A stretch of DNA of 64,000 nucleotides from Salinibacterium sp. (GTDB lineage: Bacteria > Actinomycetota > Actinomycetes > Actinomycetales > Microbacteriaceae). Positions 58,153 through 64,000 of this stretch are shown in pieces. How positions within the stretch are numbered: the stretch's first letter is position 1; each line of letters starts with the position of its first letter. Where the stretch lies: NCBI GenBank assembly GCA_019638845.1, contig JAHBSZ010000001.1:62001-126000 (forward strand), given 5' to 3'. The translations under genes were made by a program, and so were the position numbers. Under the pieces are notes generated by a model. The model was given only the letters and a program-made list of their open reading frames with translations, ran no database searches and had not been told where the DNA came from.

Positions 58153-59017
58153 TTAACGCCGCTTCGATCTCAGCACGAGTGGGAATCGATGGAACTGCCC
58201 CGTGCTTCTGCACGGACAAGGATCCCGCTGCAACAGCGAAGCGCACGCTCTCATCGAGCGGGGCGCCATCGGCGAGACGGGCAGCAAGGGCACCGCAGAA
58301 CGTGTCTCCCGCGCCGGTGGCATCGACTGCGGACACCACCGGCGCGGCAATCCTGACCGCGTCGTTGCCCGCTTCGTACGCCACGGCGCCGGCCGCCCCG
58401 AGCGTCACAATCACGACCGGCGCGAGCGCTGCCACGTCGCCATCGCGGGCCAAGAACGCGCCTTCATGTTCGTTGACGATAAGGATGTCTACCAGTGCGA
58501 GTAGGTCGGCAGGGAGCTCCTGAATCGGCGCCGCGTTGAGCAGGACGCGGGTTCCCGCCGCGCGCGCGACTGTCGCCGCAGCAGTGACAGTCGTCAGCGG
58601 GATTTCGAGTTGCATCACGAGCACGTCCGCGCCGGCGATTGTCGCGGCATCCCCGTCTCGGAGGGAGAGCAGCGCATTCGCGCCGGCCTCGACAATGATG
58701 GTGTTCTCTCCGGAATCATCAACCGCGATGAGCGCAGTGCCCGTCGGGGCATCAACTGCCCGCACTCCCTCCGCGTCGATTCCGTCCGCTTCGAGCCCAG
58801 CTCGAATCGAGTTGCCGAAGGCGTCGTCCCCGACCGCGCCAACGAACGCTGTCGATGCCCCCGCTCGCACCGCAGCGACCGCCTGATTCTGGCCCTTGCC
58901 TCCGAGCGCGGTCGAGACGCCGTGCGAGAGCACGGTCTCCCCGGGCGCGGGAATCGCGGTTACCCGGAAAACCTGGTCGATGTTGGCGCTTCCGACGATG
59001 ACGACTGACGCTGGCAT
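58148..59017 (-). CDS. rbsK: PfkB-family sugar kinase, ribokinase-like
   Basis: A 289-residue carbohydrate kinase: SANIDQVFRVTAIPAPGET at the N-terminus, LGGKGQNQAVAAVRAGA (sugar-binding GG motif, about 38-54) and DATGAGDTFCGALAARL (ATP site and catalytic Asp, about 235-251). Ribokinase is the best label, but because deoC and aldehyde dehydrogenases lie upstream on the same strand, 2-deoxyribose is an equally reasonable substrate. TACCGT (59024-59029) ends 6 nt before the ATG (leaderless), overlapping the stop of a gene remnant. Confidence 0.9.
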   Translation of the reverse strand: MPASVVIVGSANIDQVFRVTAIPAPGETVLSHGVSTALGGKGQNQAVAAVRAGASTAFVGAVGDDAFGNSIRAGLEADGIDAEGVRAVDAPTGTALIAVDDSGENTIIVEAGANALLSLRDGDAATIAGADVLVMQLEIPLTTVTAAATVARAAGTRVLLNAAPIQELPADLLALVDILIVNEHEGAFLARDGDVAALAPVVIVTLGAAGAVAYEAGNDAVRIAAPVVSAVDATGAGDTFCGALAARLADGAPLDESVRFAVAAGSLSVQKHGAVPSIPTRAEIEAALR

Positions 59018-59021
59018 GCTC

Positions 59022-59213
59022 TTACGGTAGCTTCCCGAGGCGAGTCCCGGCTCCCGTGATCCGATTCGGCATGCTCGAGAAGATCACGCCATGGAACGGA
59101 AGGATCGCAAACCAGTACAGTTTGCCGCCGAGTCCGCTCGGGAAGCACACCGCACGCTTCGCATATCTCGACCCTACGTTGCTGCCGCGCGACCGAACCG
59201 TGTCAGAGGTGCC
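59022..59213 (-). pseudogene. 3' remnant of a DUF2867-type NAD(P)-binding protein gene
   Basis: Between the half-length aldehyde dehydrogenase and rbsK the minus strand encodes, without a start codon of its own, SGLGGKLYWFAILPFHGVIF followed by SSMPNRITGAGTRLGKLP and a TAA at 59022-59024. This is what I recognise as the C-terminal end of DUF2867/SDR-type proteins (typically GRLYWYxxxPFHxxIF). The upstream part is not recognisable. The frame is in phase with the TAG of the preceding gene for 64 codons, but the domains are unrelated, so I read it as a decayed gene and not as readthrough. Confidence 0.6.
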
Positions 59214-60071
59214 CTAGATCAGCGACTTCGTATGCCACACAGTTTTGGTCTCGGTCAAGGCCACAATGCGCTCGAGAGAGGGAGCCGGAGCCCCGGTGAC
59301 GGGCGGAAGGACGCGCTTGAGGGTATCGGCAGCCATCACCTGAAGGTCAACCCAGTCGATAGCCTCCGCGCCCGCGAGATCGAGCGCGTTGACATCAGCG
59401 TGACCGGCCAGCCAAGGGGCAATCTCCTGTGGTGAACCCGTGAGGATGTTGATCACTCCCCCGGGCACGTCGCTCGTTGCGAGCACCTCGGAGAGACTGA
59501 TCGCCGCCAGCGGCGCAGCCTCCGACGCGACTACTACGACCGTGTTGCCCGTCAGAACTGCCGGAGCGACAACCGCCACGAGACCCAACAGTGAGTTGCC
59601 CTCCTGCGGCGCGATGGCCGCGACCACACCGGTCGGTTCGGGCGTGGAGAGGTTGAAGTAGGGGCCGCTCACCGCGTTGCCATTACCGGCGACTTGGACA
59701 TACTTGTCGGCCCAGCCTGCGTACCAGACCCAAGCGTCGATAGAGGTGTCGACCTGCTTGGTTGCCGCGGCCTTGGAGAGGCCCTCGCTGCTCATGAGTT
59801 CGTCGACGAATTGGTCACGGCGGCCCTCAAGCAGCTCGGCGATCCGATAGAGCACCTGCCCACGGTTGTACCCGGTCGCACCTGACCACCCGCCGAGCGC
59901 CGACCGTGCGGCGACTACCGCGTCCCGGGCATCCTTGCGGCTCGCGAGTGCAGCGTTGGCGAGGAACGCGCCCTTCTTCGACAGCACTTCGTAGGTGCGA
60001 CCGCTCTCGCTGCGCGGGAACTTGCCGCCGATGTAGAGCTTGTAGGTTTTGGGAACTGCGAGGCGGGTCAC
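59214..60071 (-). CDS. Half-length, catalytically empty aldehyde dehydrogenase
   Basis: A 285-residue protein of the aldehyde dehydrogenase superfamily, about 200 residues shorter than normal. The N-terminal and NAD-binding regions are clear (YKLYIGGKFPRSESGRTYEV; APQEGNSLLGLVAVVAPAVL; GGVINILTGSPQEI). Where active enzymes have LELGG with the catalytic Glu, this one has LDLAGAEAIDW, and the domain with the catalytic Cys is missing. The GTG overlaps the stop of the full-length enzyme (GTGA), so the two are made together, perhaps as a hetero-oligomer. The sequence is not random decay: the frame is intact. Confidence 0.85.
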   Translation of the reverse strand: MTRLAVPKTYKLYIGGKFPRSESGRTYEVLSKKGAFLANAALASRKDARDAVVAARSALGGWSGATGYNRGQVLYRIAELLEGRRDQFVDELMSSEGLSKAAATKQVDTSIDAWVWYAGWADKYVQVAGNGNAVSGPYFNLSTPEPTGVVAAIAPQEGNSLLGLVAVVAPAVLTGNTVVVVASEAAPLAAISLSEVLATSDVPGGVINILTGSPQEIAPWLAGHADVNALDLAGAEAIDWVDLQVMAADTLKRVLPPVTGAPAPSLERIVALTETKTVWHTKSLI

Positions 60072-61561
60072 TTGTTTGCTCCAGACACGGGGGCGTTCCA
60101 TCCGGCAGATTCGAGGTAAGCAGCGAGGCCGTGACGTCCACCCTCGCGGCCATAGCCAGACTCCTTATAGCCGCCGAAGGGGCTCGCTGGGTCGAACCGG
60201 TTGAAGGTGTTCGCCCAGATGACACCCGCGCGCAGCTGGTCGGCAACAGCAAGGATCTTTGAGCCCTTGTCGCTCCAAATGCCGGCAGAGAGCCCGTAGG
60301 GGGTGTTGTTCGCCTTGGCGATTGCCTCGGCGGGGGTGCGGAACGTCAAGACCGACAGAACTGGACCGAAGATCTCCTCGCGAGCAATTGTCGAGCTCGG
60401 CGACACTTTGTCGAAGATCGTCGGCGCGAACCAGAAGCCTTTGTCAGGGATAACGCAGGGTGCGGTCCAGCGCTCGACACCCTCCTTCTCGCCGATGTCG
60501 CTCAGCTCGCGGATCCGATCGAGCTGCTCGCGAGAATTGATCGCCCCGATGTCGGTGTTCTTGTCGAGCGGGTCGCCCAAACGCAGAGTCGAGAGGCGCG
60601 ACTTGAGTCGATCGACAACGTCCTCGTGGATGCTCTCCTGCACAAGCAGGCGCGAACCCGCGCAGCACACGTGGCCCTGATTGAAGAAGATGCCGTTGAC
60701 GATGCCCTCGATCGCCTGGTCGATCGGTGCATCATCGAAGACAATGTTTGCCGCCTTGCCGCCGAGTTCGAGGGTGACCCGCTTGCCCGTGCCTGCTACT
60801 GATTTGGCAATCGCGCGGCCGACTCCCGTCGAGCCGGTGAAGGCGACCTTGTTGACGTCGGGGTGGTTGACGAGAGCCTGCCCGGTATCCCCGGCGCCCG
60901 TGATGATATTCACGACCCCGCCCGGCAGTTCCGCCTGCTGAAGGATCTCCGCGAAGATCAGTGCGCTCAACGGCGTGGTTTCGGCGGGCTTGATCACGAC
61001 GGTGTTTCCCGCCGCGAGCGCCGGCGCGATCTTCCACGCGAGCATGAGCAGCGGGAAGTTCCACGGGATGACCTGGGCGGCAACGCCGAGCGCGTGCGGT
61101 CGCGGCCCGAGGCCGGCGTAATCGAGCTTGTCGGCCCAGCCTGCGTAGTAGAAGAACCACGCTGCCACCAGTGGCACGTCGACGTCGCGGCTCTCTTTGA
61201 TGGGCTTGCCGTTGTCGAGGGTCTCAGCGACCGCGAGCTCGCGTGCGCGCTCCTGAACCAGGCGGGCGATGCGGAAGAGATACTTGCCACGGTCGGCGCC
61301 AGAGAGCTTGCTCCACGTCTTGTCGTAGGCCCGTCGGGCAGCCACGACCGCCGTGTCCACGTCTTTGGCGTTGGCATTGGCGATCTCAGCGATCGTGTTT
61401 TCCGTCGCCGGCGAGATCGTCTGGAAAGGCGTGCCGTGGCCCTTGACGAATGCACCGTCGATAAAGAGCCCGTAGCTCTTCTTCAGGTGCAGGATGCTCG
61501 TCGATTCGGGCGCGGGAGCGTAATCCAAAAAGCGTGCCGAACTTGTCGAGACTTCAGTCAT
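60068..61561 (-). CDS. Aldehyde dehydrogenase
   Basis: A 497-residue NAD(P)-dependent aldehyde dehydrogenase. [25 protein letters not shown] (about 165-190), [14 protein letters not shown] (catalytic Glu, about 270) and [13 protein letters not shown] (catalytic Cys, about 305) are all present, as is [11 protein letters not shown] (about 395). It lies between deoC (4 nt upstream) and the half-length paralogue, so acetaldehyde released by DeoC is the likely substrate, giving acetate. Complete. Confidence 0.95.
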   Translation of the reverse strand: MTEVSTSSARFLDYAPAPESTSILHLKKSYGLFIDGAFVKGHGTPFQTISPATENTIAEIANANAKDVDTAVVAARRAYDKTWSKLSGADRGKYLFRIARLVQERARELAVAETLDNGKPIKESRDVDVPLVAAWFFYYAGWADKLDYAGLGPRPHALGVAAQVIPWNFPLLMLAWKIAPALAAGNTVVIKPAETTPLSALIFAEILQQAELPGGVVNIITGAGDTGQALVNHPDVNKVAFTGSTGVGRAIAKSVAGTGKRVTLELGGKAANIVFDDAPIDQAIEGIVNGIFFNQGHVCCAGSRLLVQESIHEDVVDRLKSRLSTLRLGDPLDKNTDIGAINSREQLDRIRELSDIGEKEGVERWTAPCVIPDKGFWFAPTIFDKVSPSSTIAREEIFGPVLSVLTFRTPAEAIAKANNTPYGLSAGIWSDKGSKILAVADQLRAGVIWANTFNRFDPASPFGGYKESGYGREGGRHGLAAYLESAGWNAPVSGANK

Positions 61562-61565
61562 AGTC

Positions 61566-62597
61566 CTAGTCCATCGTCACGTAGTCGGGGCCGGAGTAGC
61601 GGCCGGTGGAAAGTTTCTGTCGCTGCAGCAGCACGTCGTTGAGCAGAGAGGATGCCCCGAAGCGGAACAGGTGTGGGGTCAGCCATTCCTCGCCCACGGT
61701 TTCTGCGACCGTGACGAGGTATTTGATCGCGTCCTTTGACGAGCGAATGCCACCAGCAGGCTTGACGCCGATTCTCTGCCCGCCGGAAGCGCCTCCCGTC
61801 AGGCGATACCAGTCCCGCACGACCTCGAGCATGAGCAGCGTCACCGGCAGCGTTGCTGCGGGTGCAACTTTGCCGGTCGAGGTCTTGATGAAGTCACCGC
61901 CCGCAAGGATCGCCAACCAAGACGCCTTCCGCACATTGTCATAGGTGTTGAGCTCGCCCGTTTCGAGGATGACCTTGAGGTGGGCGTAGGTGCCATCAGC
62001 GCGCCGACAGGCGTCCTTCACTGCAACGATTTGATCGAAGACGAGCCCGTAGTGGCCCGCCAGGAATGCACCGCGATCGATGACCATGTCGATCTCGTCG
62101 GCTCCGTTTGTCACGGCATCTGCTGTATCGGCGAGTTTGACGCGGAGGGAAGCTCGCCCGCTCGGGAATGCGGTCGCGACGGCGGCGATGTTGATGCCAT
62201 CATCCTTGCCATTCGACCAGGAATCACCGAGGGCATCGACTGCCGCGGGGACCATATCGCCGTACACGCAGACGGCGGCAACGCGTGGCGTGCTGGGGTC
62301 TAACGGATCGGGGGTGATCGCCTTGGCGACCAACGACCGTACCTTGCCCGGCGTGTCAGCACCCTCGAGAGTGGTGAGATCGATGAGCCGGATGATCGTG
62401 TCGAGCGCCCACGCCTTCGACGTGGTCTTGATCGAGCGCGTGCCAAGACTCGCGGCTCGTTGTTCGAGGCCGACCGCATCGACGCCCGGCAGTCCCTCGA
62501 GGTGGAGCTTGAGGCTCTTCTCGGTGAGGTCGGTGCCGATGAGATCCATCGCGCGCTGGGCTGGAGCGATCGCCAGAGGTGGTGAGGTTGCGTTCAC
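61566..62597 (-). CDS. deoC: Deoxyribose-phosphate aldolase
   Basis: A 343-residue class I aldolase splitting 2-deoxyribose 5-phosphate into acetaldehyde and glyceraldehyde 3-phosphate. Core motifs: LIDLTTLEGADTPGKV, AAVCVYGDMVPAA, NGADEIDMVIDRGAFLAG (Asp), LKVILETGEL and DFIKTSTGK with the Schiff-base Lys. It is the longer form (about 340 residues) seen in many eukaryotes and actinobacteria. GTG start; TAGAAT (62604-62609) ends 6 nt upstream (leaderless). It is the first gene of deoC-aldh-aldh-like, with rbsK downstream. Confidence 0.95.
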   Translation of the reverse strand: MNATSPPLAIAPAQRAMDLIGTDLTEKSLKLHLEGLPGVDAVGLEQRAASLGTRSIKTTSKAWALDTIIRLIDLTTLEGADTPGKVRSLVAKAITPDPLDPSTPRVAAVCVYGDMVPAAVDALGDSWSNGKDDGINIAAVATAFPSGRASLRVKLADTADAVTNGADEIDMVIDRGAFLAGHYGLVFDQIVAVKDACRRADGTYAHLKVILETGELNTYDNVRKASWLAILAGGDFIKTSTGKVAPAATLPVTLLMLEVVRDWYRLTGGASGGQRIGVKPAGGIRSSKDAIKYLVTVAETVGEEWLTPHLFRFGASSLLNDVLLQRQKLSTGRYSGPDYVTMD

Positions 62598-62619
62598 TCA
62601 CCCATTCTACTCAGGGCAC

Positions 62620-63105
62620 TCAACTCGCGGAGTTGGCCGCGTCGTCAAAGTGCCGTGCCCACGCTTCGTGTCGGTCCCGATCCCAGTTCGCCCAGTCGAC
62701 TGGATGCCCGTGCAAGAGGTCATCGAGTTGATCGAGATTCGTGTGCCAGTCGGCCTTGACCCGAGCCTCGAAGGCCGGATCCACATCAGAAGTGACGCGA
62801 AGCACGACCCGCGTGCGCGTGCCGCGATTGCCGCCCTCGAACTCCGCAAGATCGAATCTCCACCGCCCGACACTCGTGGTCTCGACCTGCAAAAGTTCCG
62901 CGGGCTTGAGGAGAGTGATCCGGCCAACGCTGAGGGCCAGTGCGGTGCGGTTGACCCACCGCAGGTTGTATTCGCCCCCGAGAACCGGCTCAATCGCCGC
63001 TTCTGCGAGCCACCCCGACACCAACTCGGAGTCGAGCAGCGCGTCCCACACGATGACGGGCGCGAAGTCGTATTCGCGCTCGAAAATCAGTTCACGGCCG
63101 CCCAC
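62620..63105 (-). CDS. SRPBCC (AHSA1-type) domain protein
   Basis: A 161-residue START/SRPBCC-fold protein of the activator of Hsp90 ATPase-like (AHSA1) group: LIFEREYDFAPVIVWDALLDSELVSGWLA at the N-terminus, GGEYNLRW and a C-terminal helix (VKADWHTNLDQLDDLLHG). Such proteins hold hydrophobic ligands; no substrate is known. The ATG at 63108 is directly followed by GTG at 63105; TACAGT (63112-63117) ends 6 nt before the GTG, so the GTG of a leaderless mRNA is preferred. Divergent from 63161. Confidence 0.88.
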   Translation of the reverse strand: MGGRELIFEREYDFAPVIVWDALLDSELVSGWLAEAAIEPVLGGEYNLRWVNRTALALSVGRITLLKPAELLQVETTSVGRWRFDLAEFEGGNRGTRTRVVLRVTSDVDPAFEARVKADWHTNLDQLDDLLHGHPVDWANWDRDRHEAWARHFDDAANSAS

Positions 63106-63160
63106 CATGCCACTGTACTTTCGCCACCGCACAACTTTCCTGCACCCGTATGCTGTCGGA

Positions 63161-63541
63161 GTGACTTCCGCCCCTCTTCCACCACGGCGTCGCATTCTGG
63201 CGCTTGTCATTGTTGACATCGTCGCGAGCGTCATCATCCTTGCGCTCGCCCTGCTACTGGGACTCGTTGTTCTCGGTTTCGTCGCTCAATTCGCCGGATT
63301 CACCTCCGGGTGCGGCCCCGGCCCGTACCCGGGCCTCCAGTGCAACACAACGGTGCTCAGCATCGCCACCTATGGCCTGCTCACCGTCACGGTGGTGGCC
63401 TTCTTCGTCGGTCTGGGCATGGCCATTGTGCGAATCATCCAGAAGCGAGCCACGTTTGTCTGGCCGCTCGGTGCCGTCATCGTGATGATTGCCGCCTTCT
63501 ACCTTGCCGCGTGGGTGGCCGGGCAGACGGTTGCCGCGTGA
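63161..63541 (+). CDS. Small membrane protein, unknown function
   Basis: A 126-residue protein with three or four membrane helices (about 12-40, 60-85, 95-122) and an extracytoplasmic loop with two Cys (SGCGPG and LQCNTT) that may form a disulfide. The open frame upstream belongs to the antisense of the SRPBCC gene. The GTG at 63161 has TATGCT (63149-63154) 6 nt upstream (leaderless). Its stop shares one base with the ATG of the ROK kinase (TGATG). Function not recognised. Confidence 0.72.
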   Translation: MTSAPLPPRRRILALVIVDIVASVIILALALLLGLVVLGFVAQFAGFTSGCGPGPYPGLQCNTTVLSIATYGLLTVTVVAFFVGLGMAIVRIIQKRATFVWPLGAVIVMIAAFYLAAWVAGQTVAA

Positions 63542-64000
63542 TGAAGACCTTCGCCCTCGCCGTAGATCTCGGCGGTACCAAGATCGAGGCCGCCCTCGTA
63601 GACCCCACGGGCACCCTGCTACCCGGTAGTCGATTCCGTGCGCCAACCGGAGGCGGCTCGACCAGCGAGGAGCTTGCGGCAAGCGCCGATTCGGTGGTGA
63701 CTCAGGCGATGGCAGCACTTCCTGATGGGGCGACCCTCATCGGTGTCGGAATCGGCAGCGCTGGGCCGATCACCGTGGAACGCGGTCTCGTTTCACCGCT
63801 CAACCTTCCGGCGTGGCGGGACTACCCGCTTCGAGACCAGATCGCGGCCCTCGCGGAGTCCCTCACGGGTGCCGTTGTCCCGGTTACCCTTCGGATGGAT
63901 GGTGAATGCATCACCATGGCCGAACACTGGGTGGGTGCGGGCCGGGGCGTCGACAACCTCATGGGCATGGTCGTCTCGACCGGGATCGGAGGCGGACTCA
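63541..64000 (+). CDS. ROK-family sugar kinase (partial, cut by window end)
   Basis: The first 153 codons of an ROK kinase, probably a glucokinase. The ATP-binding motif VDLGGTKIEAALVD (about 8-21) and GIGSAGPI (about 70) are clear, and the segment SPLNLPAWRDYPLRDQI leads to the sugar-binding DGE (about 120) and STGIGGGL. The gene is intact as far as seen and continues beyond position 64000. Translationally coupled to the small membrane protein before it. Confidence 0.92.
   Translation, partial: MKTFALAVDLGGTKIEAALVDPTGTLLPGSRFRAPTGGGSTSEELAASADSVVTQAMAALPDGATLIGVGIGSAGPITVERGLVSPLNLPAWRDYPLRDQIAALAESLTGAVVPVTLRMDGECITMAEHWVGAGRGVDNLMGMVVSTGIGGGL

Noticed and set aside
59022-60071. Stop-codon readthrough joining the half-length aldehyde dehydrogenase to the DUF2867-like fragment
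   Set aside because: They are in phase, but the domains are unrelated and a fusion of these folds makes no sense; chance phase is one in three.

Overview
The window is about 64 kb of high-GC chromosomal DNA from an actinobacterium, most likely of the family Microbacteriaceae. Supporting signs are the GC-rich third codon positions, a MarP-type periplasmic protease, an actinobacterial Ada-AlkA fusion, a DUF222/13E12 HNH protein, Ku/LigD, a HelD-type RNA polymerase remodeller, maltokinase, and many start codons that sit 5 to 7 nt after a TANNNT -10 hexamer (leaderless mRNAs). The genus cannot be fixed from the sequence. About 60 protein genes are supported. I saw no rRNA, tRNA, CRISPR array or insertion sequence. 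No gene-free stretch exceeds 300 bp; the longest (52954-53167, 19707-19913, 59018-59213) hold operators, hairpins and a gene remnant respectively.

Layout. 0.1-3 kb: hypothetical gene, MDR oxidoreductase, membrane protein, rpsO. 3-12 kb: a type I restriction-modification locus (hsdR, hsdS, hsdM, all minus strand) split by two plus-strand genes, one an unrecognised 440-residue protein with a hydrophobic Gly/Ala segment. 11.7-19.7 kb: DUF805 protein, two membrane-anchored NERD-like proteins with altered catalytic motifs, a lipoprotein, an ECF42-type sigma factor with its YCII/DGPF partner and a matching promoter, an HNH protein and a MarP-like protease. 19.9-31 kb: HelD, MFS exporter, PrsW protease, small membrane proteins, an FAD-linked oxidase, Ada-AlkA. 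31-35 kb: Ku and LigD (non-homologous end joining), divergent around an inverted repeat, then a YtxH/LEA-like 11-mer repeat protein. 35-48 kb: aspartase, Pit phosphate transporter, glycosyltransferase, two hydrolases, maltokinase, SNF2 helicase, DUF2207 protein, M20 peptidase.

48-56.5 kb is a coherent catabolic unit: a Liv-type (HAAT) ABC transporter operon, a LacI-family regulator and a divergent operon of a beta-hydroxyacid dehydrogenase plus an M24 'pita-bread' hydrolase. Near-identical GCAATCGATTGC palindromes stand in front of both operons, so one LacI protein probably controls uptake and breakdown of the same unidentified substrate.

56.5-64 kb: SGNH hydrolase, a glycerophosphodiesterase with a PHO-box-like repeat, a PfkB sugar kinase, and a deoxyribose module (deoC, aldehyde dehydrogenase, a catalytically empty half-length aldehyde dehydrogenase), then an SRPBCC protein, a small membrane protein and the start of an ROK sugar kinase cut by the window edge.
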